A stretch of 64,000 nt of DNA, taken from contig NZ_JADQTO010000004.1 of the NCBI RefSeq assembly GCF_015704865.1, positions 384,755 to 448,754 of the forward strand. Direction: 5' to 3'. Positions 32,802-41,929 of this stretch are shown one piece after another; position 1 is the first letter of the stretch; each line of letters starts with the position of its first letter. A model generated the notes under the pieces. It did no database searches and had not been told where the DNA came from. It saw nothing but the letters and a program-made list of their open reading frames with translations. Source of the stretch: Actinoplanes aureus (GTDB lineage Bacteria; Actinomycetota; Actinomycetes; Mycobacteriales; Micromonosporaceae). The position numbers and the translations under genes are program-made.

Positions 32802-33692
32802 ATGGCGCCGCGGATCGTCGTCGCCGGCAGCGCGAACATGGACCTGGTCGGGCTGGCGCCGCGGCTGCCCCGGCCGGGTGAGACGGTGCTCGGCGACGAC
32901 TTCGTGATGGCGCCCGGCGGCAAGGGGTCCAACCAGGCCATCGCGGCCGCCCTGGCGGGCGGCGCGACCACCTTCCTGGGCGCGATCGGTTCGGACGCCT
33001 TCGGGGTCACCCTGGGCGCCCGGCTCACCGCCGCCGGCGTGGACACCAGCCGGGTACGCACCAGCTACGGCAGCTCCGGAGTCGCCGTGATCATGGTGGA
33101 CCGGGACGGTGAGAACTCGATCCTGGTCAGCCCGGGGGCGAATCGTACGTTCGTCGACCTGAGCGCCGACGAGCGAGCCGCGATCGCCGGTGCCGACGTG
33201 CTGCTCTGCCAGCAGGAGATCCCGCTGGAGACGGTCTTCGCCGCGCTGCGGGCCGGCCGCGAGGCGGGTACCCGCACGATCTTGAACGCCGCGCCCGCCA
33301 TGGACCTGCCGCCCGGCCTGCTCGACCAGGTCGACCTGCTGGTGGTCAACGAGATCGAGGCCGGCGCGATCATCGGCCGTCCGGAACCCGACATGGCCGC
33401 GCTCCTGGATCTGGTCCCGCGGGTGGTGCTGACGCTCAGCGGTGCCGGCTCCCGGTACGCCGACCGGGACGGCCGGGACGAGCAGGTCCCCGCGTTCCGG
33501 GTGGAGGTGGCCGACACGACGGCCGCCGGCGACGCGTTCACCGGTGCCCTGGCGGTCGCCTGGGGCGAGGGCCGGGACCTGCTGGACGCGGTTCGCTGGG
33601 CGAACGCGGCGGGCGCGGTGTGCGTACAGAAGGTGGGCGCGAGTGGCGCGCTCCCCGAGCGCGCCGAGATCGAGGCCCTGTACGGCGCCTGA
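32802..33692 (+). CDS. rbsK: Ribokinase (PfkB family carbohydrate kinase)
   Basis: 296 residues. PfkB signature 1 is in APGGKGSNQAIAAALAGG (about 37-54) and signature 2 with the catalytic Asp is DTTAAGDAFTGALA near 240. NEIEAGAIIG is typical of ribokinases. It phosphorylates ribose (or a related sugar) to ribose-5-phosphate with ATP. Starts immediately after the stop of the ABC ATPase gene with no gap. Sugar specificity beyond the PfkB family is inferred from the N-terminal GSANMDL and GGKGSNQA motifs. Confidence 0.88.
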   Translation: MAPRIVVAGSANMDLVGLAPRLPRPGETVLGDDFVMAPGGKGSNQAIAAALAGGATTFLGAIGSDAFGVTLGARLTAAGVDTSRVRTSYGSSGVAVIMVDRDGENSILVSPGANRTFVDLSADERAAIAGADVLLCQQEIPLETVFAALRAGREAGTRTILNAAPAMDLPPGLLDQVDLLVVNEIEAGAIIGRPEPDMAALLDLVPRVVLTLSGAGSRYADRDGRDEQVPAFRVEVADTTAAGDAFTGALAVAWGEGRDLLDAVRWANAAGAVCVQKVGASGALPERAEIEALYGA

Positions 33693-33695
33693 TCC

Positions 33696-34619
33696 TCAGG
33701 ACGACCGGATGGTGGCCACGAACCGGGAGACCTCGGCCCGGAGAACCTCCGCCAGCTGAGACAGGCCCGTCGTTCCGGCCGCCGCGCCGCCGTCCACCGC
33801 GACCGCGATCCCGTCGATCAGGTCGCTGATCTCGCGAAAGCTCCGGCTCACCCCCTCCAGCACGCCCACCGCGTCAGCGGCCGCCTGCTGCACCGTGCTC
33901 ACCTGCCCCATGATCTCCTCGCTGGACGAGGTGGTCTCGTTCGCCAGGGTCTTCACCTCGCTCGCGACCACCGCGAAGCCCTTGCCGGCCGAACCGGCAC
34001 GAGCCGCCTCGATGGTGGCGTTCAAGGCCAGCAGCCGGGTCTGCGAGGCGACCTGGTTGATCAGGTCGACGGCGTCGCGGATCTGATCCGAGGCGGCACG
34101 CAACGAGGTCACCGTCTCCAGACCCCGCTCGGCGTCACTTATCGCGCCGCGGGCGAAGCTGGCCAGGCCGTTGGCGGACGCACCCATCTGGGTCGCCGCG
34201 GTGGCCACCTGTTCCGACACGGTCAGGACCGCCGACTCCAGTTCGTCGGCGAGGGACAGGCGGGCCAGGTCGGCCTGCGAGATCCGCGCGGCGTTGCGGC
34301 TCATCGCGTCCAGCGACTGGTTGACCTGCTCCGCGGAGGAGCGGAACGCACCCTGCAACCCGGTGGTCAGGAATCGCCGGTAGAACCGTCCTTCGGCGGC
34401 CGCTGCGGATGCGGCGCCCGCCTCCCGGACGAACGCGTCGACCCGGTCCAGCAGGCCGTTCACCGCGGTACGGGTGGCGATCGCGGTCTCCGTGTCACCG
34501 ATCGGGGGGACGCGCGACTCGAAGTCACCGGCCGACACGCTGCGGAAGGTGTCGGTGATCGCCCGCAGCGCGTCGTCGGTCGCCAGGCCTGGTCGCGGGT
34601 CCTCGCCGCCGCGCCTCAT
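33696..34619 (-). CDS. Soluble methyl-accepting chemotaxis-type signalling protein
   Basis: 307 residues with no membrane segment. The N-terminal helical part (1-110) precedes an MCP signalling domain whose hairpin tip is [43 protein letters not shown] (longest motif around residues 185-225). The tip binds CheW/CheA. The gene overlaps the PAS-domain gene by ATGA, and the two together match the parts of Aer, the FAD-PAS aerotaxis receptor, but as separate soluble polypeptides. Suggests a motile stage (zoospores) in the organism. Confidence 0.88.
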   Translation of the reverse strand: MRRGGEDPRPGLATDDALRAITDTFRSVSAGDFESRVPPIGDTETAIATRTAVNGLLDRVDAFVREAGAASAAAAEGRFYRRFLTTGLQGAFRSSAEQVNQSLDAMSRNAARISQADLARLSLADELESAVLTVSEQVATAATQMGASANGLASFARGAISDAERGLETVTSLRAASDQIRDAVDLINQVASQTRLLALNATIEAARAGSAGKGFAVVASEVKTLANETTSSSEEIMGQVSTVQQAAADAVGVLEGVSRSFREISDLIDGIAVAVDGGAAAGTTGLSQLAEVLRAEVSRFVATIRSS

Positions 34620-35158
34620 CGCGCGGATCCGTTCGTCAGCGACCAGACGAGTTCGTCGTACTCCTGCCCGCGCTCCCGCAGTTCGTTCCCCAGGGCCTGC
34701 CAGCCGGCCTGGACCGCGTCCCTGGGGCTGGCCGCCCGTGCCTCGGCGGTGCGCAGCCGGGCGTAGAGATCGCTGACCGCGGTGATCGCGGCCGGCGCGG
34801 GCCGGCGGCGGTTGGAGTGGTATCCCACCACCCGTCCGGCGCCGTCGTACGAGGGTGTCACGTGCGCCAGCACCCAGTAGTGCGCCCCGTCGGCGGCCAG
34901 GTTCAGCACGTAGGCGAAGATCTCGCGGCGCTCCGCCAGCACGTCCCAGAGCAGCTTGAAGACGGCACGGGGCATGTCCGGGTGCCGGATCACGTTGTGC
35001 GGCCGGCCGATCGCCTCGTCCTCACGCAACGCGGAGATCTGCAGAAAGAGATCATTGGCGTACGTGATCACACCCCGCTGATCGGTCTTGGTCACGATCA
35101 TCTCGTTCTCGCCGAACGTGCGCTCGACCCCGGTGGGGCGTACCTCGGTCGCTCTCAT
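34616..35158 (-). CDS. Aer-like PAS sensor protein
   Basis: 180 residues. The PAS fold at about 15-125 contains the Aer-type motif [20 protein letters not shown] and [26 protein letters not shown], closely resembling the FAD-binding PAS of E. coli Aer (QPHNMVRHPDMP in that protein). A helical C-terminus ([12 protein letters not shown], then [15 protein letters not shown]) could dock on the MCP encoded next. No membrane segment or HAMP domain. Inferred role: redox or oxygen sensing for taxis. Coupled to the MCP gene by a four-base overlap. Confidence 0.85.
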   Translation of the reverse strand: MRATEVRPTGVERTFGENEMIVTKTDQRGVITYANDLFLQISALREDEAIGRPHNVIRHPDMPRAVFKLLWDVLAERREIFAYVLNLAADGAHYWVLAHVTPSYDGAGRVVGYHSNRRRPAPAAITAVSDLYARLRTAEARAASPRDAVQAGWQALGNELRERGQEYDELVWSLTNGSAR

Positions 35159-35210
35159 GATTTTTAGATCGTCGCCAACCGGCGGGGTCTCGTACCGGGA
35201 AATCGAGGAA

Positions 35211-35564
35211 TCAGCGAGCGACGCGCAACGCCCAGGCGATCAGCGGCGCTTGCAGGGGCAGGCGCCCGTAGGCGACGGCGCGGCGCGCCGGCGAGGCGTG
35301 CCGCCAGTCGATCGCCATCTTGACGTTGGCCGGGAAGACCGCGGCGAACAGCGCCGCGGCGGCCAGCCCGCCGGCCCGGCGGGTGCGCGGATGCGCGACG
35401 GCGGCGGCCACCGCCAGCTCGGCGACCCCGCTGAGGTGCGTCCAGGTGCGCGGCGATCCGGGCAGCGCGCGCGGGACGATGCTGTCGAACGGCTTCGGCG
35501 CGACGAAGTGCAGCACCCCGGTCGTGCCGAGGAACGCCGCCAGCGCGGCGGCGTCCCGCCTCAC
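35211..35564 (-). CDS. DoxX-like small membrane protein
   Basis: 117 residues with four likely membrane helices: LAAFLGTTGVLHFVAP, LSGVAELAVAAAVAHP, RAGGLAAAALFAAVFPANVKMA and LPLQAPLIAWALRVA. HFVAPKPFD and ANVKMAID are typical of DoxX-like proteins. Starts with GTG overlapping the stop of the preceding DUF6232-like gene (GGTGA). Function unknown; some DoxX members take part in redox homeostasis with SodA and SseA in mycobacteria. Confidence 0.78.
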   Translation of the reverse strand: MRRDAAALAAFLGTTGVLHFVAPKPFDSIVPRALPGSPRTWTHLSGVAELAVAAAVAHPRTRRAGGLAAAALFAAVFPANVKMAIDWRHASPARRAVAYGRLPLQAPLIAWALRVAR

Positions 35565-36022
35565 CGGCGGACCGCCGGCTCCAGAGCGCGCTGAAGGGCC
35601 CGGTAGATCCGGCCGAAGCGCTGCGCGTTGTCGGTGCGCAGCAGGAGTACGTCCCCGCCGCGCACCCGGCCCCAGATCTCCAGGTTCCGGCTGCCCCGGT
35701 CGTACGAGTGGTCGACCCGCTCCAGCAGCAGGTCGGCGACGGGCACCACGGCCAGGCCGAGCAGGATGCCGCCGACCACCAGCGTCAGGGTGGTGCTCAG
35801 CTCGGTGTCCAGGAGAACCGCCACCGCGATGGCGAGGCCACCGGCGAGCAGCGGGAGAAGAATGGTCAGGCCCAGCGCGCCGCGCCATGCGATCACGCTC
35901 CAGGACCGGGCGCCGCGCGTGTACCAGACCTGGATCAGGTCGGGCAGGCGGAAGTCGCGGCCGTTCATCCGTACACCGGACGACGTGATGAGCACTTCCG
36001 GATCCCGGTAATAGGTGGTCAT
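35561..36022 (-). CDS. DUF6232-like membrane protein
   Basis: 153 residues. A short N-terminal beta-rich part (YYRDPEVLITSSGVRMNGRDFRL) is followed by two membrane helices (GLTILLPLLAGGLAIAVAVLL and TLTLVVGGILLGLAVVPVADLLL) and a C-terminal cytosolic part ending in a helix (RTDNAQRFGRIYRALQRALE). Resembles actinobacterial DUF6232 proteins with an unknown role. ATG 36022 has AGGAGGAG just upstream. Translationally coupled to the DoxX-like gene. Divergent from the enoyl-CoA hydratase gene. Confidence 0.72.
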   Translation of the reverse strand: MTTYYRDPEVLITSSGVRMNGRDFRLPDLIQVWYTRGARSWSVIAWRGALGLTILLPLLAGGLAIAVAVLLDTELSTTLTLVVGGILLGLAVVPVADLLLERVDHSYDRGSRNLEIWGRVRGGDVLLLRTDNAQRFGRIYRALQRALEPAVRR

Positions 36023-36101
36023 CTTCTCCTCCTGGGCAACCAATGTAGTCCGTACCCGTCGTAGGCTGGCGGCGAAACGGCTCGATGCGAGGAGGCACGG
36101 G

Positions 36102-36875
36102 GTGGGCGAGTTCGTACGGCTCGAGGTCGCGGACGGTATCGGCACGATCCGGCTCGAGCGGCCGCCGATGAACGCGCTGAACACCCAGGTCCAGGAGGAG
36201 CTGCGGGCCGCTGCTCAGGCGGCCACCGGCGACGACGCGGTACGCGCCGTGGTGGTGTACGGCGGGGAGAAGGTGTTCGCCGCCGGCGCCGACATCACCG
36301 AGTTCACCACCGTGTCGTACCAGGACATGGTGACCCGGGCGGTGGCCCTGTCCAGCGCGTTCGACACGGTCGCCCGGATCCCGAAGCCGGTCGTCGCCGC
36401 CATCACCGGGTACGCGCTCGGTGGCGGCTGTGAGCTGGCCCTCGCCTGCGACTGGCGAGTGGTGGCCGAGGACGCCAAACTCGGCCAGCCGGAGATCAGG
36501 CTCGGCATCATCCCGGGCGCCGGCGGGACCCAGCGGCTGGCCCGGCTCGTCGGACCGGCCCGGGCCAAGGATCTGATCTTCTCGGGTCGGATGGTCGACA
36601 GTGACGAGGCGCTGCGGATCGGCCTCGCCGACCGGGTCGTCCCGGCCGCCGAGGTGTATTCGGCCGCGGTCGAGCTGGTGCGGCCGTACACGACCGGCCC
36701 CGCGCTCGCGCTACGGGCCGCCAAGCAGGCGATCGACGGTGGCCTGAGCGTTGATCTCGCCGCCGGACTGGCACTCGAGTCGCACCTCTTCGCGGGTCTG
36801 TTCGCCACCGACGACCGGGTGGAAGGAACCACCGCTTTCGTCGAGAAGCGCAAGCCGAAGTTCACCGGCCGGTAG
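36102..36875 (+). CDS. Enoyl-CoA hydratase/isomerase family protein
   Basis: 257 residues, a full crotonase fold. The oxyanion-hole segments are KVFAAGADITEF and ITGYALGGGCELALACD, and the catalytic loop is LGQPEIRLGIIPGAGGTQRL, with a glutamate where hydratases need it. It hydrates 2-enoyl-CoA in beta-oxidation. Start is GTG 36102 with GGAGG six bases upstream. TAGGCT at 36063-36068 could be the -10. The C-terminal EGTTAFVEKRKPKFTGR is the family's usual ending. Confidence 0.9.
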   Translation: MGEFVRLEVADGIGTIRLERPPMNALNTQVQEELRAAAQAATGDDAVRAVVVYGGEKVFAAGADITEFTTVSYQDMVTRAVALSSAFDTVARIPKPVVAAITGYALGGGCELALACDWRVVAEDAKLGQPEIRLGIIPGAGGTQRLARLVGPARAKDLIFSGRMVDSDEALRIGLADRVVPAAEVYSAAVELVRPYTTGPALALRAAKQAIDGGLSVDLAAGLALESHLFAGLFATDDRVEGTTAFVEKRKPKFTGR

Positions 36876-36916
36876 CGATCAACCGGTTGCGGCCGGTCAT
36901 TGCCTAGACTGCGGTC

Positions 36917-39145
36917 ATGTCCATCGACCAGGGTGGTCCGAAGCGGTACGCCCTCGGCATCGACTTCGGCACCTCGAACACCGTCGCCGTGGCGCGATGG
37001 CCGGACGGGCGTGCCCGCCCGATCCTGGTCGACGGTTCGCCGCTGCTGCCGTCCGCCGTCTACGCCGACGCCGCGGGCAACCTGCTCGTCGGCCGGGACG
37101 CGGTGCACAGCGCCCGGCTCGACCCGGCCCGGTTCGAGCCGAACCCGAAGCGCCGGGTCGACGACGGTCTGGTGCTGCTCGGTGAGCGGGAGTTCGAGGC
37201 CGTCGAGCTGATCACCGCGGTGCTGGCCCGGGTCACCGAGGAGTGGCATCGCGCGGTCGGGCCGTACCGGCCGCAGACCACGCTCACCTGCCCGGCCAGC
37301 TGGGGCGCCGCTCGGCGTACCCTGCTGGCCGAAGCCGCCGCCCGGGCCGGGCTGGAGGGTGCCCGCCTGGTCGCCGAGCCGGTCGCCGCGGCCACCTACT
37401 TCGCCGAGATCCTCGGCCGGGACGTGCCGATCGGCTCGGTCGTGATGGTGCACGACTTCGGTGCCGGCACCTTCGACGCGAGCGTGGTGGCGCGTACCTC
37501 GTCGGGCTTCGAGGTGCTGGCCGTGGACGGCCGCGACGACCTGGGCGGCCTGGACGTGGACGCCGCGATCGTGGAGTACCTGCGTACCGACGAGTGGGGC
37601 CGGCTGATGGAACCGGCGACCGTCGAGGAGCGGCGGGCCCGGCGTCAGCTCTGGGACGACGTCCGGATCGCCAAGGAGCGGCTGTCCCGGGCTCAGTCGG
37701 CCGACTTCGTGGTGCCGCTGCTCGACTCCGAGGCGCACCTCACCCGCGACGAGCTGGAGACCGTGGCCAGGCCGGTGCTCGAGCAGACCGTACGCGTCAC
37801 CAAGAACCTGTTGCGCTGGGCCGACCTGCCGGAGGGCCGGCTGGCCGGCGTCTTCCTGGTCGGCGGCGCGAGCCGGATTCCGCTGGTCGCCACGCTGCTG
37901 CACCGCGAGCTGGGCGATCCGCCGGTGGTGATCGAGCAGCCCGAGCTGGTGGTGGCCGAGGGCAGCATCCTGGCCGGTGCCGCGCTGCTGTCCACCGAGC
38001 CGGCGGCGCCCGGGCCGACCGAGGAACTGCGGCTGCCGTCGAAGTACCTGCCGAGCGGGACCGGCCTGATCGTTCTGAACGGAAAGCCGGCGGCCGAGTC
38101 ACAGGCACCCACCGTGGTCGCCGCCGGCCTCGTCGCCGAGCAGCCGGCGGCCGCCGAGACCGAGCTGATCGGCCGCTCCGACATGCCGAACGGTGCGGAC
38201 TTCGCCGAGACCGAGCTGATCGGCCGCTCCGGCATGCCCTCCGGACCGGACGCCGCCGATCATGACCCGGCCGCCACGGCGGACCCGGAGCCGGAGGCCG
38301 GCCAGGCCACCGTCGTGACGGGCACACCGCCGGGATCGGAGTCCGCTCCGCACGTCGCGGAGCAGCCGGGCACCGGCACACCGGTGAGTGAGCGGTCCGG
38401 CGAACCCGGATCCGGCCGGCGCGAGATCGACCAGGCCCGGCTCAGCCAGCCGGACACTCCGTCGACGCTTGGCACCGAGCGGCTCGGTGCGGCCCATGCC
38501 CCGGCCGAGCCCGCCGAGCCGGCGCCGGAGGACGTCCCGCTGCCGAAGCGGACCAAACGGCCGGTCGCGGCCGAGACGCCGGACGAGCCGGACATGCCGC
38601 CGCACCTTCGCCCGCCGGTGGACCCGTGGCCGAACGCGGACCCGTCGACCTGGCGACCGGACCCGGACGCGACGGCCGCCGCCGCGCACCCGTCCGCGGA
38701 CGACGGCTGGAAGCCCGAGGAGAACTGGGGACGCGGCGACCGCTGGAAGCCGGACGGATCCTGGAAGCCCGTACCCCCGCCGCGCGGGAACCGGCCCACC
38801 ACGCCGGTGGTCGCGCATGCCCGGCCGATCTCTCCGGTCGCGGCGCAGCCGCACCCGGTCTCGCCGGTGGTCGGCTCCGCCCGCCCGGTGCCCTCGGCGC
38901 GCGCCGTCGCTGCCGCACCGCGCCCACCGCGCCAGCAGGGACCGGAGCCGGCCAGGCAGAAACGACCCAAGCGCCGCGGCGGACGGTTCCTGCGCGCGAT
39001 GCAGATCCTGATCAGCCTGATCACGATGGTGCTGGTGCCGATCGTGGCGCTGGTGCTCGCATACGGGTACGCCAACGGCGCGCCCTTGCAGGAGGACGCG
39101 GTGAACGTCTTCGAGGACTTGGCGGAACTACTCGGCTTCCAATAG
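36917..39145 (+). CDS. Hsp70-like ATPase with disordered linker and C-terminal membrane anchor
   Basis: 742 residues. Residues 10-360 form an actin/Hsp70 nucleotide-binding domain with GIDFGTSNT (14-22), LVAEPVAAATYF, VHDFGAGTFDASVV and FLVGGASRIP. There is no DnaK substrate-binding domain. A ~330-residue Pro/Glu/Ala-rich disordered region follows, containing a 17-residue duplication (AETELIGRSDMP and AETELIGRSGMP). One membrane helix lies near residues 697-718 (LISLITMVLVPIVALVLAYG) and the tail is acidic. This is a membrane-tethered Hsp70 relative typical of actinobacteria; its client is unknown. It begins 41 bases after the hydratase gene; CCTAGACT before the ATG could be its own -10. Confidence 0.85.
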   Translation: MSIDQGGPKRYALGIDFGTSNTVAVARWPDGRARPILVDGSPLLPSAVYADAAGNLLVGRDAVHSARLDPARFEPNPKRRVDDGLVLLGEREFEAVELITAVLARVTEEWHRAVGPYRPQTTLTCPASWGAARRTLLAEAAARAGLEGARLVAEPVAAATYFAEILGRDVPIGSVVMVHDFGAGTFDASVVARTSSGFEVLAVDGRDDLGGLDVDAAIVEYLRTDEWGRLMEPATVEERRARRQLWDDVRIAKERLSRAQSADFVVPLLDSEAHLTRDELETVARPVLEQTVRVTKNLLRWADLPEGRLAGVFLVGGASRIPLVATLLHRELGDPPVVIEQPELVVAEGSILAGAALLSTEPAAPGPTEELRLPSKYLPSGTGLIVLNGKPAAESQAPTVVAAGLVAEQPAAAETELIGRSDMPNGADFAETELIGRSGMPSGPDAADHDPAATADPEPEAGQATVVTGTPPGSESAPHVAEQPGTGTPVSERSGEPGSGRREIDQARLSQPDTPSTLGTERLGAAHAPAEPAEPAPEDVPLPKRTKRPVAAETPDEPDMPPHLRPPVDPWPNADPSTWRPDPDATAAAAHPSADDGWKPEENWGRGDRWKPDGSWKPVPPPRGNRPTTPVVAHARPISPVAAQPHPVSPVVGSARPVPSARAVAAAPRPPRQQGPEPARQKRPKRRGGRFLRAMQILISLITMVLVPIVALVLAYGYANGAPLQEDAVNVFEDLAELLGFQ

Positions 39146-39175
39146 GCGAAGCGCCCAAGAGGCGAAGGGGACGGC

Positions 39176-40798
39176 GTGACCGGATCTATCGAAGGGCACG
39201 GCGGCGAGCTCGCAATCGCCGCTCTGCGCGCCTACGGCGTGACCGAGATGTTCACCCTCTCCGGCGGGCACGTGTTCCCGCTCTACACCGCCGCCCACGA
39301 GTCCGGCTTCGACATCTACGACGTGCGGCACGAGCAGTCCGCGGTCTTCGCCGCCGAAGCGGTGGCCAAGCTGCGGCGCCGCCCCGGCCTGGCCGTGCTC
39401 ACTGCCGGGCCGGGCGTCACCAACGGCGTGTCCGGGCTGACCAGCGCGCACTTCAACGGCTCACCGGTGCTCGTGCTCGGCGGCCGGGCCCCCGCGTTCC
39501 GCTGGGGATCCGGCAGCCTCCAGGAGCTCGACCACGTGCCGCTTGTCGCCCCGATCACCAAGTACGCGGCGACGGTCACCGCCACCGAGAACATCCCCGG
39601 CGAGATCGGTGCCGCCCTGACCGCCGCACTCACTCCGCACCGCGGTCCGGTCTTCCTGGACCTGCCGCTCGAAGTCGTCTTCTCCACGGCGGAGGTGGCC
39701 CGGCCCGGCGTACCGGCCGTGCCGGTCCTGGAGGCCGACCCGGACGAGGTACGCCGTGCCGCCGAACTGCTGGCCGGCGCGGACCGGCCGGTCATCATCG
39801 CCGGATCGGACGTCTGGACCGGTGACGCGGTGAGCGAACTGCGGGCCGCCGCCGAGGCGCTGCGCGTACCGGTCTTCGCCAACGGCATGGGCCGCGGCGC
39901 CCTCCCGCCCGGCCATCCGCTCGCCTTCTCCCGCGCCCGCCGGGCCGCCCTCAACGAGGCCGACGTGGTCGCCGTGGTCGGCACACCGCTGGACTTCCGG
40001 CTCGGTTTCGGCGACTTCGGCGACGCGCGGGTCGTGCACATCGTGGACACACCGGAACAGCGGGCCGGGCATGTGTCGCCGGCCGTCTCACCGGCCGGCG
40101 ACCTCGGCCGCGTCCTGGCCGCGCTCGCCGACTTCTCCGGTGACCGGGTGGACCACGAGGAGTGGATCTCCGGGCTGCGGGCGGCGGAGGACGCGGCACG
40201 GGCCCGGGACGGCGAGACGATGGCCGCCGAGAGCGATCCGATCAAACCGGCCCGGATCTACGGTGAGCTGCGCAAGGTGCTTGCCCCGGACGCGGTGACG
40301 ATCGGGGACGGCGGGGACTTCGTCTCGTACGCCGGGCGCTATCTCGAACCGGCGCAGCCCGGGACCTGGCTCGACCCCGGCCCGTACGGCTGCCTCGGCA
40401 CCGGGCTCGGGTACGCGATGGGTGCCCGAGTGACGTACCCCGACCGGCAGATCTGCGTCCTGATGGGCGACGGGGCCGCCGGCTTCTCACTGATGGACGC
40501 CGAGTCCCTCGCCCGGCAGGGACTGCCCGTGGTGATCGTGGTCGGCAACAACGGCATCTGGGGCCTGGAGAAGCACCCGATGCGGGCCATGTACGGCTAC
40601 GACGTGGCCGCCGACCTCCAGCCGGGACTGCGTTACGACGACGTGGTGCGGGCACTCGGCGGGGCGGGCGAGACGGTGGAGAAGCCGGCCGGGATCGGGC
40701 CGGCCCTCCGGCGTGCTTTCGACGCGGGAGTCCCGTACCTGGTCAACGTTCTGACCGACCCGGCCGACGCCTACCCCCGCAGCTCGAATCTGGCCTAG
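39176..40798 (+). CDS. Thiamine-pyrophosphate enzyme, acetolactate-synthase-like
   Basis: 540 residues with the three-domain TPP fold. The N-terminal Pyr domain has the cofactor glutamate E53 in VRHEQSAVFAAEA. The central domain follows, and the PP domain has the TPP motif GDGAAGFSLMDAESLARQ...NNGIWG. Similar to acetolactate synthase IlvG-type proteins and to oxalyl-CoA decarboxylase. I cannot choose the substrate, and no regulatory IlvN subunit is encoded here. GTG start at 39176, 30 bases after the Hsp70-like gene. The convergent small membrane-protein gene ends four bases away. Confidence 0.85.
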   Translation: MTGSIEGHGGELAIAALRAYGVTEMFTLSGGHVFPLYTAAHESGFDIYDVRHEQSAVFAAEAVAKLRRRPGLAVLTAGPGVTNGVSGLTSAHFNGSPVLVLGGRAPAFRWGSGSLQELDHVPLVAPITKYAATVTATENIPGEIGAALTAALTPHRGPVFLDLPLEVVFSTAEVARPGVPAVPVLEADPDEVRRAAELLAGADRPVIIAGSDVWTGDAVSELRAAAEALRVPVFANGMGRGALPPGHPLAFSRARRAALNEADVVAVVGTPLDFRLGFGDFGDARVVHIVDTPEQRAGHVSPAVSPAGDLGRVLAALADFSGDRVDHEEWISGLRAAEDAARARDGETMAAESDPIKPARIYGELRKVLAPDAVTIGDGGDFVSYAGRYLEPAQPGTWLDPGPYGCLGTGLGYAMGARVTYPDRQICVLMGDGAAGFSLMDAESLARQGLPVVIVVGNNGIWGLEKHPMRAMYGYDVAADLQPGLRYDDVVRALGGAGETVEKPAGIGPALRRAFDAGVPYLVNVLTDPADAYPRSSNLA

Positions 40799-40802
40799 CG
40801 AC

Positions 40803-41144
40803 TCAGGGCTTCTGCTGGTCGTCGTCGGGGTCGGGGTGCAGGTCGCGTTCCCACTGGGCGAGCGTCTCGCGGTCGCGGCGGGACTGCTCGGTGTCCATGG
40901 AACGCAGGAAGTCCGGGTCGTCGTCCGGCGATGACGGACGCCGCGGTGCGCGCCGCGGCGTACGCGTGACCGGGCGGCCCCACACGAGGTAGGCGATCGG
41001 ACCGGCGATGGGGATGAGAAGGATCACGAGGATCCAGAGCGTCCGCGGCATGTTACGGACACGATCCGCCGCCAGGCCACTGATGAGGGCCAGGATGAGC
41101 AGGACGAGCGCCGCCGCGGCCAAGAAGATGAGCAACCGGACCAT
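40803..41144 (-). CDS. PLD nuclease N-terminal (PLDc_N) domain membrane protein
   Basis: 113 residues with two membrane helices: LLIFLAAAALVLLILALISG (4-23) and LWILVILLIPIAGPIAYLVWG (36-56). The second matches the PLDc_N pattern (W.L..L..P..G...YL..GR). A long charged cytoplasmic tail has LRSMDTEQSRRDRETLAQWERDL. No catalytic HKD motif is present. Function unknown; such proteins are widespread in actinobacteria. Confidence 0.8.
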   Translation of the reverse strand: MVRLLIFLAAAALVLLILALISGLAADRVRNMPRTLWILVILLIPIAGPIAYLVWGRPVTRTPRRAPRRPSSPDDDPDFLRSMDTEQSRRDRETLAQWERDLHPDPDDDQQKP

Positions 41145-41182
41145 GCCGCAATGATGCCCCGGTTATCGCCGGTCGGCGACGA

Positions 41183-41539
41183 TCAGAGCATGACAACCCA
41201 ACCACCGAGGATCGCCAGCAGTGTGGTGATCAGCGCGTAGGCGCGTACCGAGCGGGGCGCGGCGGCCGGGAAACGGGCTCGCAGGCCACGGGCGCGGTGC
41301 AGGGCGAGGGCCACCATCGCCGCCCAGCTGAGCATCGCGGCCGCGGCGGCCAGCCACTGAGCCGGGCCGGAATCGGGCGCGAACGCCGGCCGCGCGGCGA
41401 ACAGCGCCACCACGGCCGCGGACAGACCGGTACGCCGCCAGGCGAGCCGGGTCCGCTCCGGAGAGGCACCGGGGTCCCGGGTGAGTTCCGCGCAGGCACC
41501 CGGATCCCGCTCGTGCTCGGCGCACGGCTCGGGGGCCAT
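41183..41539 (-). CDS. DUF202 membrane protein (short)
   Basis: 118 residues. A Cys/Asp/Glu-rich N-terminus (PEPCAEHERDPGACAELTRDPG) precedes the DUF202 motif ERTRLAWRRTGLSAAVVALF, then helices at AQWLAAAAAMLSWAAMVALAL and YALITTLLAILGGWVVML. It follows a longer DUF202 protein and overlaps its stop codon by one base (TGATG), so the pair is translationally coupled. Such tandem DUF202 pairs are common in actinobacteria; the function is unknown. Confidence 0.82.
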   Translation of the reverse strand: MAPEPCAEHERDPGACAELTRDPGASPERTRLAWRRTGLSAAVVALFAARPAFAPDSGPAQWLAAAAAMLSWAAMVALALHRARGLRARFPAAAPRSVRAYALITTLLAILGGWVVML

Positions 41540-41922
41540 CAGAAGACCTGGATCAGCACCGAGACGACCAGGGCGATCGCGCCCAGTGCGACCACGATGG
41601 CCAGGACCGCGGGGAACCGGGAGCGCGGCAGTGCCGTACCCAGCCGCATCGCCCGCTCGGTCCGCGCCCAGTGGTCGACCGCCCGCAGCGCGACCACCCC
41701 GCCGAGCACCAGCAGCAGGATCGCGATGATCTCGCGCAGGTGGGCGACCGGCAGCGGGGGCAGGAACTGCGCGCAGGCCAGGCCGCCGGCGATCAGCGCC
41801 AGGCCGGTCCGGATCCAGGCCAGGAACGTACGTTCGTTGGCCAGCGAGAACCGGTAGTCGGGAGTGGTGCCCCGCTCCGGGTCCCGCCCTGGGTCGAACC
41901 ATTGGATCAGGCCGCCGAACAC
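41539..41922 (-). CDS. YidH/DUF202 family membrane protein
   Basis: 127 residues. The family motif FSLANERTFLAWIRTGLALIAGGLA (about 26-50) is followed by two further helices (IIAILLLVLGGVVALRAV and AVLAIVVALGAIALVVSVLI). Function unknown; proposed as small multi-helix membrane components. Second gene of a likely three-gene operon: small Cys-containing protein, this gene, then the short DUF202 gene. Confidence 0.87.
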   Translation of the reverse strand: MFGGLIQWFDPGRDPERGTTPDYRFSLANERTFLAWIRTGLALIAGGLACAQFLPPLPVAHLREIIAILLLVLGGVVALRAVDHWARTERAMRLGTALPRSRFPAVLAIVVALGAIALVVSVLIQVF

Positions 41923-41929
41923 CCGTCGA

